DNA of 64,000 bases from Oceanicaulis sp. HLUCCA04 (GTDB lineage Bacteria; Pseudomonadota; Alphaproteobacteria; Caulobacterales; Maricaulaceae), in contig LJSH01000006.1 in NCBI GenBank assembly GCA_001314625.1, positions 140,746 to 204,745 on the forward strand, read 5' to 3'. Both the position numbers and the translations under genes were made by a program. The notes below the pieces were generated by a model that did not search any database, was not told the origin of the DNA, and saw nothing but the letters and a program-made list of their open reading frames with translations. Positions within the stretch are counted from its first letter, which is position 1, and every line of letters begins with the position of its first letter. Positions 35,396 through 44,978 of this stretch are shown piece after piece.

Positions 35396-37231
35396 TCAGG
35401 CAGGTTGATCCGCCCGCGTGTTGATCTCTTGCGTGATGCGCGCGATCACATCCTCCACGCTCACCGTACCCAGATCGCCATGATCGCGGTGTCGCAAGGC
35501 GACGGTCCCGGCTTCGGCCTCGGCATCACCGACGACGAGCATGTAGGGAATCTTGCGGTTCTGCGCGTTGCGGATCTTCTTCTGCATGCGCTCGCCAGCC
35601 AGATCGGCTTCGGCGCGGATGCCCGAATGCACCGATTTCGTCTCGGCATCGAACAGGCGCTTTTGCACTTGCCGCGCATAGTCCTCATGCCGGTCGGCGA
35701 TCGGGATCACCATGGCCTGAACGGGCGACAGCCAGACCGGGAACTTGCCAGCATAATGCTCAATCAGGAAGGCGACGAAACGCTCATGCGAGCCCAGCGG
35801 CGCCCGGTGGATCACGTAAACCGGCTTCTTCGAACCATCTTCTGACGTGTATTCCAGATCAAACCGCTTGGTGGCCATGAAGTCGAGCTGATTGGTCGAA
35901 ATGGCGTACTCGGTTCCAACCACAGACTTCGCCATGAAATCCACTTTCGGGCCGTAGAAGGCCGCCTCGCCATCAACCTCCTTATACGGATAACCGGATT
36001 CGTCCATCGCCTCTTTAAGGATGCCCAGCGCCTTCATCCAGCCTTGCGTATCGTCGACATATTTGTCGAGATTGTCGAAGTCCGGCAGCGAGAGGCGCAT
36101 CCAGAAATCCTCGATGCCGAACATGCGGTAGTATTTCGCGTGCATGTGCATCACGGCCAGGAACTCGTCCTTGGCCTGGTCTTCTCGGCAGTAGATATGC
36201 GCATCGTTCTGGCAGAAACCGCGCACGCGCATCAGGCCGGACAACCCGCCCGACGCCTCATAGCGGTAAACCTGTCCGTACTCGGAGAGCCGCACCGGAA
36301 GATCGCGATAGCTCCACTGGTCGTGGGCGTAGATCATGTGGTGGTGAGGGCAATTCATGGGCCGCAGATAATATTCCTGCTCATCAATGATGATCGGCGC
36401 GTACATGTCCTCGGCGTAGTAAGGCAGATGCCCGGACTTGTGATACAGCTCGCCCTTGGTGATGTGCGGCGTGGAAACACGTTGATAGCCAGCGGCACGC
36501 TCTTCATGGCGGGCCAGATGCTCCAGCTCGTCACGGATCACATTGCCGGCCGGCAGCCAGAGCGGCAGGCCCGCGCCGACTTCTTCAACAATGGTGAAAA
36601 GCCCCAGCTCCTTGCCGATCTTGCGGTGATCGCGCTTGGCCTGCTCCTCAAGGCGCAGGATTTCCGCATCCAGCTCCTCCTTTGTGTCAAAGCACAAAGC
36701 GTGGATGCGCTGAAGCTGCGGGTTTTTCGCGTCCCCGCGCCAGTAGGCGCCGGCGATGGAGCGCAGCTTGAAATGGCCAACCTGCCCCGAATGATCGACA
36801 TGGGGTCCGCGGCACAGATCAACGAAATCGCCCAGCTTGTAGAAGCTGACAGAATCCAGCCCGTCACCGGCGACGCTTTCATCGCCGGTTTCCTTGGCAA
36901 TCGCGGTCGAGCCCTTGTCGCGCAGGAGCTCCAACAGCTCGACTTTGAAATCCTGCCCTTCGCGGCGCATGTATTCGATGGCGCTGTCAATCGGCAGCTC
37001 CTCGCGCACCATGGGAACGCGCTCTTTGCGCATTTCCTTCATCCGCTTTTCGATGGCGGTCAGGTCTTCGGGCGTCAACGTGTTGGGCAGGTTGATGTCA
37101 TAGTAGAAGCCGGTCGCGGTTGCAGGTCCCACACCGAACCGGGCCTCGGGCCAGATTTCCTTCACGGCAGCGGCCATCAGATGGGCCGCCGTGTGGCGCT
37201 TGGTATCAACGGGGAAGTCTTGCTGTGACAT
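35396..37231 (-). CDS. thrS: Threonyl-tRNA synthetase lacking the TGS domain
   Basis: Class II synthetase that charges tRNA-Thr. From the ATG at 37231 the product has 611 aa. It begins directly with the editing (SAD) domain: KRHTAAHLMAAAVKEIWPEA and the HxxxH motif, then KVELLELL and the SAD cysteine region FVDLCRGPHVDH. The catalytic core follows (GLPLWLPAGNVIRDELE, YLRPMNCPHHHMIY, motif 3 APLGSHERFVAFLIEHYAG) and the anticodon-binding domain. The usual N-terminal TGS domain of about 60 residues is absent, and the short upstream extension in the track does not resemble one. The gene is followed by a REP-like element. Confidence 0.93.
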   Translation of the reverse strand: MSQQDFPVDTKRHTAAHLMAAAVKEIWPEARFGVGPATATGFYYDINLPNTLTPEDLTAIEKRMKEMRKERVPMVREELPIDSAIEYMRREGQDFKVELLELLRDKGSTAIAKETGDESVAGDGLDSVSFYKLGDFVDLCRGPHVDHSGQVGHFKLRSIAGAYWRGDAKNPQLQRIHALCFDTKEELDAEILRLEEQAKRDHRKIGKELGLFTIVEEVGAGLPLWLPAGNVIRDELEHLARHEERAAGYQRVSTPHITKGELYHKSGHLPYYAEDMYAPIIIDEQEYYLRPMNCPHHHMIYAHDQWSYRDLPVRLSEYGQVYRYEASGGLSGLMRVRGFCQNDAHIYCREDQAKDEFLAVMHMHAKYYRMFGIEDFWMRLSLPDFDNLDKYVDDTQGWMKALGILKEAMDESGYPYKEVDGEAAFYGPKVDFMAKSVVGTEYAISTNQLDFMATKRFDLEYTSEDGSKKPVYVIHRAPLGSHERFVAFLIEHYAGKFPVWLSPVQAMVIPIADRHEDYARQVQKRLFDAETKSVHSGIRAEADLAGERMQKKIRNAQNRKIPYMLVVGDAEAEAGTVALRHRDHGDLGTVSVEDVIARITQEINTRADQPA

Positions 37232-37316
37232 GGGCTTCTTGACGATAAGGGGTGAACGGTAAGGCTCCGGATTTAAGCGCGTGCGCTGCACAAGTCCATG
37301 ACCGGATTCCACGTAG

Positions 37317-37333
37317 ATGTAATATTATTACAT
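37317..37333. promoter_or_regulatory. 17-bp palindrome upstream of thrS
   Basis: ATGTAATA-T-TATTACAT, with perfect 8-bp arms. It lies 86-102 nt upstream of the thrS start and overlaps the stop codon of glpK. Its strong AT content contrasts with the GC-rich surroundings, so it may be an operator or promoter element for thrS. No regulator is identifiable. Confidence 0.35.
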
Positions 37334-38824
37334 TGTAGTACGGCGCAGCGCATCCGCCCACCCTGCCAGATGCCGCTTGCGCCAGCCCTGATCCGCCGCC
37401 GGCACAAAGCGCTGGTCGGCCTGCCACAGGCTTGCCGCCTCATTGATGGACGCAAAATGCCCCGCCCCCAGCCCAGCCAGAAACGCCGCGCCCCAGGCGG
37501 TGGTTTCGGTATTGGCCGGGCGCACCACTTCGAGATCGCAGATATCAGCCAGGCGCTGCAGAAAGGCATTATTAGCGACCATGCCGCCATCAACCTTCAG
37601 GCTGAGCGTCTGCGCACCGTCGGCGCGCATGGCGGTCAGCAGGTCATGGGTCTGGAAAGCGGTCGACTCCAGCGCTGCGCGGGCAATCTCCGCCCGCCCG
37701 GCCCCGCGCGTCAGCCCGGTGATGAGCCCGCGTGCCTGCGGCTGCCAGTGCGGCGCGCCCAGCCCGGTAAAGGCGGGCACCAGATAGACCGGCGCGTCCG
37801 GGTCTGCGCTCGCTGCCAGCGCCTCTACTTCGGAGGCTTTCGAGATCAGGCCCAGCCCGTCGCGCAGCCATTGAATCGTCGCACCCGCCGAAAGCACTGA
37901 CCCCTCCAGCGCAAAAGCCGATTTTCCCTCCAGCCGCCAGGCGGTGGTCGCCAGCAGGCGATTTTGTGACGTCAGCCGGGTGTCACCGGTATTGAGGATC
38001 ATGAACGCGCCGGTGCCATAGGTCGATTTCATCTCACCGGCTGACAGACAGGCCTGACCGATAGCCGCGGCTTGCTGGTCGCCCGCTGCCCCGGTAATGG
38101 GTATCGCCCGGCCCAGCACAGACTTGTCAGCGAGGCCGAGTTCCCCGGCGCAATCCACCACCTCCGGCAAGACGGCGCGCGGAATGTTGAACAGGCGTAA
38201 AAGCTCCTCGTCCCAGCCCTGGGCTTCCAGATTATAAAGGCTGGTCCGGCTGGCATTGGTGGCGTCGGTGATGTTGCGCTTGCCCTTGGTCAGCCGCCAG
38301 ATGAGGAAGCTCTCCACAGTGCCGAAGGCGAGCTTTCCGGCTTCAGCCCTTTTGCGGGCACCGGGAACCGCATCGAGTATCCAGCCAATCTTGGTGGCAG
38401 AGAAATAGGGATCGAGCACCAGCCCGGTCTTGCCGGCGACCATCGGCCCGGCGCCATCAGCTTCCAGCTTCGCGCAGGCCTCGCCGGTGCGCCGGTCCTG
38501 CCAGACAATCGCATTATGGATCGGTTCGCCCGTTTGCCGGTCCCAGACCAAGGTCGTCTCGCGCTGATTGGTGACGCCCAGGCACGTGATCTCGAAGCCT
38601 TTGGCCTCCCCCGCCTTGATCGCCTTTCGGGCGGTAGAGATTACGGTGGCCCAGATCACTTCCGGGTCATGCTCCACCCAGCCGGGTTTGGGATAGACTT
38701 GCGTGAATTCTTCCTGCGCCAGCGCGATCACCTGGCCGTCCAGATCAAACACTATGGCCCGGCTGGAGGTCGTGCCCTGATCGAGCGCGAGGATGGCAGG
38801 CGCTTTGCGCGAAAGGCTGAGCAT
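37328..38824 (-). CDS. glpK: Glycerol kinase
   Basis: FGGY-family kinase that phosphorylates glycerol to glycerol-3-phosphate in the cytoplasm. The product has 498 aa from the ATG at 38824, preceded by AGGGGGA. Motifs: ILALDQGTTSSRAIVFD (phosphate 1 loop), GVTNQRETTLVWDR, ITGAAGDQQAA and KVDGGMVANNAFLQ. Length is standard. No glpF, glpD or glpR gene is next to it. The nearby lipases on the other strand could supply glycerol, which is only a contextual suggestion. Confidence 0.96.
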   Translation of the reverse strand: MLSLSRKAPAILALDQGTTSSRAIVFDLDGQVIALAQEEFTQVYPKPGWVEHDPEVIWATVISTARKAIKAGEAKGFEITCLGVTNQRETTLVWDRQTGEPIHNAIVWQDRRTGEACAKLEADGAGPMVAGKTGLVLDPYFSATKIGWILDAVPGARKRAEAGKLAFGTVESFLIWRLTKGKRNITDATNASRTSLYNLEAQGWDEELLRLFNIPRAVLPEVVDCAGELGLADKSVLGRAIPITGAAGDQQAAAIGQACLSAGEMKSTYGTGAFMILNTGDTRLTSQNRLLATTAWRLEGKSAFALEGSVLSAGATIQWLRDGLGLISKASEVEALAASADPDAPVYLVPAFTGLGAPHWQPQARGLITGLTRGAGRAEIARAALESTAFQTHDLLTAMRADGAQTLSLKVDGGMVANNAFLQRLADICDLEVVRPANTETTAWGAAFLAGLGAGHFASINEAASLWQADQRFVPAADQGWRKRHLAGWADALRRTTM

Positions 38825-38907
38825 GTATGTCCCCCTGATGCCAAGGCGGTGGCAGGGATGCAAGAATGCAGGCTAAACTCATCAAAGCAAAGCGGAAGGG
38901 GGCGTAG

Positions 38908-39855
38908 ATGAGCCAGTTCCAGACCGAGTTCGTCGAAAGCGCCACGGGCGCACGGCTGGCCCTGCGGGTGATGGAAGCACAAGGCACCGCCGTGGGCATT
39001 ATCATCATCCACCACGGCCTTGCAGAACATGGCGGGCGCTATGAGCGCTTTGCCCGCTATCTGGCCACACGCGGCTTTCATGTCAGCGCGCACGATCATC
39101 GCGGTCATGGCAAGACCACAGCGCCGGATGCACCGCCACGCGTCTACGCGCTCAAAGACGGCTGGACCAAAGTCATGGGCGATGCGCGCTTTGTGCGCGA
39201 GCACATGCAGACGCGCTTTCCCGGTCTGCCGGTGATTGTGTTCGGCCATTCCATGGGCGGCGTGATCGCCATGAACCAGGCCATGGACGAGCATGACCAT
39301 CTGGCCGGCGTGGCAGTATGGAACGCCAATCTGGCGCTGGGCAGCCTGGCCGGGCTGATGCGCGCCGTCCTTTGGCTGGAAGGCTTTGTACGCAAGCAGA
39401 CCGGGCCCAGCCTCTGGCTCGACAATCTGACGTTCAAGACCTGGGGACGGCAGATCAAAAAGGCGCGCACCGACTGCGACTGGCTGTCACGTATCCCTGA
39501 AGAAGTCGATGCCTACATCGCCGACCCCTTGTGCGGCTGGCCGGCCTCGCGCCTGCTCTGGCGCGACTTTGTCACTGGCGCGGAACGCGGCGAAGACGGC
39601 GCCCGGCTGGAAAACATGGCACGCGACCTGCCCTTCCATCTGGCGGGCGGCGGCGCGGACCCGGCAACCTACAAGGGCAAGGCGGTCAAGACACTGGCCG
39701 GGCGGTTATACAATAACCGCTTTACCCGCGTAACGATGCGCCACGATCCCAAAGCCCGCCACGAAACCCTCAACGATATCGGCTATGAGCAGGCCATGAG
39801 CGATTTTGCCGACTGGGCGACCCGCATCATCGCAGAAGGACGCGAACCGGCATGA
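38908..39855 (+). CDS. Alpha/beta hydrolase, lysophospholipase/monoacylglycerol lipase type
   Basis: The 315-aa product starts at an ATG with GGAAGGGGG-like purines about 6 nt upstream. The family pattern is clear: HHGLAEHGGRYERFARYL (oxyanion and HG region), AHDHRGHGKT, and the nucleophile elbow FGHSMGGVIA. The C-terminal MRHDPKARHETLNDIG supplies the histidine in the RHE context typical of Hydrolase_4 lysophospholipases. No signal peptide. It overlaps the next hydrolase gene by 4 nt (ATGA), so the two are translationally coupled. Confidence 0.88.
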   Translation: MSQFQTEFVESATGARLALRVMEAQGTAVGIIIIHHGLAEHGGRYERFARYLATRGFHVSAHDHRGHGKTTAPDAPPRVYALKDGWTKVMGDARFVREHMQTRFPGLPVIVFGHSMGGVIAMNQAMDEHDHLAGVAVWNANLALGSLAGLMRAVLWLEGFVRKQTGPSLWLDNLTFKTWGRQIKKARTDCDWLSRIPEEVDAYIADPLCGWPASRLLWRDFVTGAERGEDGARLENMARDLPFHLAGGGADPATYKGKAVKTLAGRLYNNRFTRVTMRHDPKARHETLNDIGYEQAMSDFADWATRIIAEGREPA

Positions 39856-40772
39856 CCATCGAGACGATTCCAGCCCGCAAAGGCCTGCGCCTGCGCTCAT
39901 TCCTGGGGCGGCGCATGGCGCGAAAGGCGGGCCGCTCCAGCCTGTCGCCGGCCACCAGCGCCGAGCACGCCCGCGCGCGCATGGACAAGGCAGGACGCCA
40001 ATTGCCCATGCCTAAGGACGTGGAGGTTGCCCGCACCGAAATTGGCGGCTGTGACGCGCTGGCGTTTGCGCCGGAAAACGCCCGCAAGGGCGTACTCATA
40101 TATCTGCATGGCGGCGGCTATTCGCGCGGCTCGGCGCTCAGCCATCGTGCGCTGGTAGCCCGGATGGCGGCCGCATTTTCTCTCAACGCCATTTCGGTCA
40201 ATTACCGCATGGCGCCCGAGCACCCCTGCCCGGCGGCGATTGATGATGCGGTGTCCGCCCTGGAAGCGATCATGGCCAATGAAAGTGGCCCGGTTATTCT
40301 GGGCGGGGATTCGGCCGGTGGCGGTCTGGCGCTCAGCGCCACCATCCGTCTCAGGGATGCGGGCAAGCGCGTTCCCGACGCCCTCTACTTGCTCTCACCC
40401 TGGACCGATTTGTCGATGAGCGGGGAGAGCGTACAGACAAAAGCCATGCACGACCCGATGCTGAACCCGGACTATCTGGGCGCGGGCGGGCAGCTCTATC
40501 TGGGCGGACGCCCCGGCACCGACCCGCAAGCCTCTCCGCTGTTTGCCGAGCTGAAAGGCCTGCCGCCGACGCTGATCCAGGTCGGATCTGACGAAATTCT
40601 CTTAAGCGATTCCACGCGGCTGGCCGAGAAGCTGGAGGCGGCCGGCGTGCCGGTCGAGTGCGAGATCTGGGAAGGCATGTGGCACGACTTCCAGATTTTC
40701 GCCCCGCTCATCCCGGAAGCCGACTGGGCGATTGACCGGGCGCGGGTCTGGGTGGAATTTCAGCTGGCTTAA
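39852..40772 (+). CDS. Alpha/beta hydrolase, hormone-sensitive lipase family esterase
   Basis: The 306-aa product has the HSL-family oxyanion motif LHGGGYSRGSA, the nucleophile elbow GGDSAGGGLAL, the aspartate region IQVGSDEIL and the histidine in MWHDFQIF. These esterases act on short to medium chain esters. The N-terminus is basic and has no signal peptide. It is coupled to the upstream lysophospholipase-type gene and converges on the Baeyer-Villiger monooxygenase gene, whose ester products are possible substrates. Confidence 0.9.
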   Translation: MTIETIPARKGLRLRSFLGRRMARKAGRSSLSPATSAEHARARMDKAGRQLPMPKDVEVARTEIGGCDALAFAPENARKGVLIYLHGGGYSRGSALSHRALVARMAAAFSLNAISVNYRMAPEHPCPAAIDDAVSALEAIMANESGPVILGGDSAGGGLALSATIRLRDAGKRVPDALYLLSPWTDLSMSGESVQTKAMHDPMLNPDYLGAGGQLYLGGRPGTDPQASPLFAELKGLPPTLIQVGSDEILLSDSTRLAEKLEAAGVPVECEIWEGMWHDFQIFAPLIPEADWAIDRARVWVEFQLA

Positions 40773-40832
40773 CGGACGCCAGAGTGTTTTCGCCAGCCCT
40801 CATCTGTGAGGGCGAACGACGAGGGCTGTTAC

Positions 40833-42305
40833 CTAAACCGCCGCCCAGTCGGCATCGTCCTTGCCGGCCAGCGTGTGCGCAAAACCGGCGGCGAGGCCTT
40901 CCCAGTTCTGGGTGATGATCCCGTCTTCGGTCTTGTACCAGGAGGGACAGTCCCCCGCCCAGACGGTCCCGGAGAGGCGTTTCTGGAGCGCTGCATTATA
41001 GCGCGCCTCGGCCTCCGGCTTGACCGAGAGTGCGTTGAGCCCGCCATCGAGAACCAGGCTCACCTTGTCGGCGACATATTCGGCCTGGCGCTCCACCATG
41101 AAAATAATGGAGTTGTGGCCAAGATTTGTGTTCGGCCCGTAGAGCATGAAGAGGTTTGGGAATCCCGCCACCGCCACGCCTTTATAGGCGCGCGGGGAAG
41201 CGCCCCAGACCTCGCGCAAGGTACGGCCATCCGCTGCGGTCACTTCAAGCGTCGGCAGAAATTCGGTCGTCACGAACCCGGTTGCCAGGATCAGCGTATC
41301 GGCGGGCACGACTTCGCCGGAGACAGTTTGGGCGCCATCAGCATTGATGCGCGCGATCCCTTCGGTGACGAGGCGGACATTGACGCGCTGCATCACCTCG
41401 AAATAGTCATTGGACAGCAGGATGCGCTTGCAGCCGGGCGGATAATCGGGCGTCAGCTTTTCCTGCAATGCGCGATCGGCGATGCTCTTGGCGATCTTGC
41501 GCCGCGCGGTCCAGCGGGCGAACGCGCTGGCCAGCGAATTGCGCTTCAGGGCCGCATAGCGCGTTTCATGAATGACAAAACTGCCCCAGCGATACAGGCG
41601 CTGCCAGCCGGGAATATGGGCAAAAGCCCATTTTTCAAAAGCGGTGAAGGCCCGGTCAGGCTTGGAAATTATCCAGTTCGGGGTGCGCTGGAAAACCGTC
41701 AGCTCACGCGCGCGCTCGCTCACCTCTGGCAAGAGCTGGATCGCGCTCGCCGCATTGCCGATCAGCGCCACACGCTGACCGTCGAGCTTCACCGAAGAAT
41801 CCCAGCGCGCGGTGTGCATGACGGGGCCAGCAAAGTCTGAAAGACCATCGATCTGCGGCGTGAACGGTTCGGACAGCTGGCCGACTGCACTGATGACCAC
41901 GCGCGCAAGGGTCTGGCGTCCATCGGCAAAGCGGACCTGCCAGCACCCCTCCTCTGCCTTGAAGGCGAGCGACCTGATCACCAGCCCGGTGCGCAGATGG
42001 GGTGTCAGGCCGAAGCGCTCTGCACAGCCTTCAAAATAGTCGAGGATTTCGTCGCGCAGCGCGTATTTGCGGCTCCAGTCAGGTTTCAGCGCAAAGGAGA
42101 AGGAATAGAGATGACTGGGCACATCGCAGCCCGCGCCGGGATAGCGATTATCACGCCAGACCCCGCCAAACCCGTCCGACTTCTCCGCGATCAGGAAATC
42201 GTCCAGCCCGCGCCTTTTGAGATGATAGCCCATGGCGATGCCGGACATGCCCGCCCCGATGAGAAGCGTGTCCACGCGCTCCGGCAAGGGCGTCTCACTT
42301 GGCAT
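40833..42305 (-). CDS. Type I Baeyer-Villiger monooxygenase / flavin monooxygenase
   Basis: FAD- and NADPH-dependent oxygenase converting ketones to esters or lactones. The product has 490 aa from the ATG at 42305 (the track start is a TTG). It shows the FAD-binding GAGMSGIAMGYHL near the N-terminus, the Baeyer-Villiger fingerprint FxGxxxHxxxW as FAGPVMHTARW, and a second Rossmann loop VALIGNAASAIQLLPEV for NADPH. YPGAGCDVPSHLYSFSF is typical of the family. The start overlaps the acyl-CoA ligase stop by 11 nt, so it is the last gene of the catabolic operon. The substrate is unknown. Confidence 0.88.
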   Translation of the reverse strand: MPSETPLPERVDTLLIGAGMSGIAMGYHLKRRGLDDFLIAEKSDGFGGVWRDNRYPGAGCDVPSHLYSFSFALKPDWSRKYALRDEILDYFEGCAERFGLTPHLRTGLVIRSLAFKAEEGCWQVRFADGRQTLARVVISAVGQLSEPFTPQIDGLSDFAGPVMHTARWDSSVKLDGQRVALIGNAASAIQLLPEVSERARELTVFQRTPNWIISKPDRAFTAFEKWAFAHIPGWQRLYRWGSFVIHETRYAALKRNSLASAFARWTARRKIAKSIADRALQEKLTPDYPPGCKRILLSNDYFEVMQRVNVRLVTEGIARINADGAQTVSGEVVPADTLILATGFVTTEFLPTLEVTAADGRTLREVWGASPRAYKGVAVAGFPNLFMLYGPNTNLGHNSIIFMVERQAEYVADKVSLVLDGGLNALSVKPEAEARYNAALQKRLSGTVWAGDCPSWYKTEDGIITQNWEGLAAGFAHTLAGKDDADWAAV

Positions 42306-44112
42306 AGAGGCTTTCGACAATCGCCCGGTTGCGCTCGATGACCACCTTGCGTTTGACCTTCATGGTCGGGGTCAGCTCGCCGCCTTCCACGCTGAACGCG
42401 CCCGGCAGAACCGCAAACTTGCGGATATTCTCCACGCGGGCATGACGGGTGTTGAGCTGGTCCACGCCCTCCTGCAGCGCTTCGAGCACGGCTGGGTGGT
42501 TTCGGATATCGCCCTCAAGACCTTGTTTTTTGGCAAAGGCGGCAAGGCCATCGGCGCTCAGTGTCAGGAGGGCAGCCAGATAGGGCTTGGCATCGCCCAC
42601 CACCACGGCATGTTCCACCAGCGCAATATTCATCAGGTCGGTTTCCAGATTGGCCGGCGTGATATTCTTGCCGCCCGCCGTGATGATGATGTCCTTGATC
42701 CGGCCGGTGATGAAGATGAAGCCGTCCTCATCGACATTCACCACATCGCCGGTGCGCATCCAGCCATCGCTGGTGAAGCTGTCCGCAGTGGCATCATTAT
42801 TCTTCATATAGCCCTTGAAGATGTTCGGGCCTTTGACGAGCAACTCGCCCTCTTCGGTAACGCGGCTTTCCATGCCCGGCACCAGCTTGCCGACCGAGCC
42901 GAGGCGTATCGCGCCCGGCGCATTGAAGGTGGAGGGGGCGGAGGTTTCCGACTGGCCGTAGCCCTCATAGATGACCAGATCGAGCCCGGCGAAAAAGCGC
43001 AGGACTTCAGGCGAGATCGGCGCCGCGCCGGAGATCAGCATGCGTGATTTGTCGAGGCCAAGCGCCTCCTTGACCTTGGAGAGGACGAGCTTGTCTGCAA
43101 TGGATTTCTGCAAGGCCAGAAGGGGGGAAACGGATTTGCCGTCAATCTTCGCCAGATTGACCTTGCGGGCCGTATCCATGGCCCATTTCGCCATCTTCGC
43201 CTTGGTGCCTGTGGCTTCGGCCAGACGGCCCTGAATGGTCTCGGCCATCTTTTCCCAGACGCGCGGCACCCCGAAGAAAATCGTCGGCCGGCAGGCTTTC
43301 AGATCGTCGGCCAGCGTCTCCATGGAGCGCGCAAACCACAGCGTGCCACCCGCAGCCGCGTGATTGTGCACCGAGGCCTGCTGCTCGGCGATATGGGCAA
43401 TCGGCAGATAGGAAAGCGAGCGGTCGCCTTGCTTGCGCCCGAACATCTCGATGAGCACAGACGCGCTCCAGGCGATATTGCCATGGCTGAGCATCACCGC
43501 CTTGGGCGGACCAGTGGTGCCGGAGGTATAGATCAGGCTCGCGACGCCATGTTCTTCAAGTGCATCGAGCCGGGCCAGCAATTCGGCCTCATGGTCCTCG
43601 GTGCCAAGCGCCATGAAGGCATCCCAGCTCATCGCGCCGTCGGGCGCATCCGCGCCGCGCATGACGATGATGTGCTTCAGGCTTTCACACTCGGCCTTCA
43701 GGTCGAGCGCCTGACGGGCCTGCTCGGCGTCTTCCACCAGATAGACCGGGCTTTGCGAGTGCTGGAGGATATAGGTGATTTCGGGCGGCGCACTGGTCCA
43801 GTAAATACCGGCCGGATTGCCCCCTGCCATCATCGCGGCATTGGCCATAATCGTCCATTCGGGGCGGTTGAAGCCCAGAATGGCGACAGACTGATCTTTT
43901 TCAAATCCCAGTGCAATCAGCGCACGGCCTGCGCGTTGTGCCTCCCCGGCATAATCGCGCCAGTTGCACGTCACCCAGCCCAATCCGTCATGGAAGACAT
44001 AGGCGGGCGAATCCGGCCGGGTTTCGCCATTGTCCAGAAGGCGAGCCGGTGTGGAGGCAAAGCGTTTGCCTCCCGCAAGACGTGGCAGATCAGCGGCGGT
44101 GGCGGCTACCAT
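42295..44112 (-). CDS. Long-chain acyl-CoA synthetase (AMP-binding)
   Basis: Adenylate-forming ligase that activates a carboxylic acid to its CoA thioester. The product has 605 aa from the ATG at 44112 (GAAGG 6 nt upstream). The P-loop-like motif is SLIYTSGTTGPPKAVMLSH, with YEGYGQSETSAPS (A5), RTGDVVNVDEDGF (A7/A8) and KDIIITAGGKNITP. Size and layout fit the bubblegum/FadD15-like long-chain group. It follows the BKACE gene after 2 nt and overlaps the monooxygenase gene. In this operon it probably supplies the acyl-CoA entering the pathway. Confidence 0.93.
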   Translation of the reverse strand: MVAATAADLPRLAGGKRFASTPARLLDNGETRPDSPAYVFHDGLGWVTCNWRDYAGEAQRAGRALIALGFEKDQSVAILGFNRPEWTIMANAAMMAGGNPAGIYWTSAPPEITYILQHSQSPVYLVEDAEQARQALDLKAECESLKHIIVMRGADAPDGAMSWDAFMALGTEDHEAELLARLDALEEHGVASLIYTSGTTGPPKAVMLSHGNIAWSASVLIEMFGRKQGDRSLSYLPIAHIAEQQASVHNHAAAGGTLWFARSMETLADDLKACRPTIFFGVPRVWEKMAETIQGRLAEATGTKAKMAKWAMDTARKVNLAKIDGKSVSPLLALQKSIADKLVLSKVKEALGLDKSRMLISGAAPISPEVLRFFAGLDLVIYEGYGQSETSAPSTFNAPGAIRLGSVGKLVPGMESRVTEEGELLVKGPNIFKGYMKNNDATADSFTSDGWMRTGDVVNVDEDGFIFITGRIKDIIITAGGKNITPANLETDLMNIALVEHAVVVGDAKPYLAALLTLSADGLAAFAKKQGLEGDIRNHPAVLEALQEGVDQLNTRHARVENIRKFAVLPGAFSVEGGELTPTMKVKRKVVIERNRAIVESLYAK

Positions 44113-44114
44113 GA

Positions 44115-44978
44115 TTATCCTTCCCCGAGATGCATCAATGCACGGGCTTCTGACGGAGAGGCAATCTCCCGGCCCGCATTCCTCGCACATTCAACCAGAG
44201 CTTCGATGAGTGCGCCATTGCCAGATGCGCGTTCCCCGTCCGGCAGGTAGAATGTATCTTCCAGTCCGGTGCGCAGCATCCCGCCCAGCTCTGCAGCACG
44301 CTGGTGGACAGGCCAGATTTCGGTGCGGCCGATCAGCGTCGTCTGCCAGGGATCGCCTTCGCGCTTGTATCCGGTCAAAAGCTCCAGAAGGCGCGCATCG
44401 CACGGCATGCCAGACGCCACCCCCATGACGAAATTATAGTGGGCCGACGGGGCCATGCCGTTCTCGATATACATGTTGACCGAGCGGACAATGCCGACGT
44501 CGAAGCATTCAAACTCCGGGTGGGCACCGGTTTCGGCCATGGCATCGATCATGGTCTGGATCTTCTCCACCGGATTATCGAACATCATGGGCGGCCAGGC
44601 CCACGACCCGTCACTCCTCAGTTTGAGATAGTTCAGCGAGCCGGCATTGCAGGCGGCGATTTCCGGCTTCACCTTGCGGATGCAGGCCACCGGCCCGGAC
44701 ACATCCGAACCGACAATGCCGGTGGTCTGGTTGATGATCACGCCAGGGCAGGCATCGCGGATTGCCTCGCACATCTCCAGCGCCAGATCCGGGTCCCAGC
44801 TTGGAAAGCCCCCCATCCCGTCTTCCTGCATGCGAAAATGCACGTGCATGACGGCCGCGCCCGCGTCATACGCCTCACGCGCGCTCGCCGCCATTTCGGC
44901 CGGCGTCACCGGCACGGGGTGCTGTTTGGGGTTGGTCAGCACGCCATTGATCGCGCAGGTGATGACGGCCTTGCTCAT
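44115..44978 (-). CDS. Beta-keto acid cleavage enzyme (BKACE, DUF849)
   Basis: TIM-barrel zinc enzyme of the family that condenses a beta-keto acid with acetyl-CoA to give acetoacetate and a new acyl-CoA. The 287-aa product starts KAVITCAINGVLTNPKQHP and has the zinc-binding VMHVHFR, the conserved INQTTGIVG and the FECFDVGIVRSVN segment. Substrate specificity in the family is set by active-site residues and cannot be read here. It takes the place where a liu operon would carry HMG-CoA lyase. It overlaps the biotin carboxylase gene by 4 nt. Confidence 0.9.
   Translation of the reverse strand: MSKAVITCAINGVLTNPKQHPVPVTPAEMAASAREAYDAGAAVMHVHFRMQEDGMGGFPSWDPDLALEMCEAIRDACPGVIINQTTGIVGSDVSGPVACIRKVKPEIAACNAGSLNYLKLRSDGSWAWPPMMFDNPVEKIQTMIDAMAETGAHPEFECFDVGIVRSVNMYIENGMAPSAHYNFVMGVASGMPCDARLLELLTGYKREGDPWQTTLIGRTEIWPVHQRAAELGGMLRTGLEDTFYLPDGERASGNGALIEALVECARNAGREIASPSEARALMHLGEG

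Noticed and set aside
36044-37228. 394-aa plus-strand ORF opposite thrS
   Set aside because: It mirrors thrS codons and has no family features. It is a GC-rich antisense shadow.
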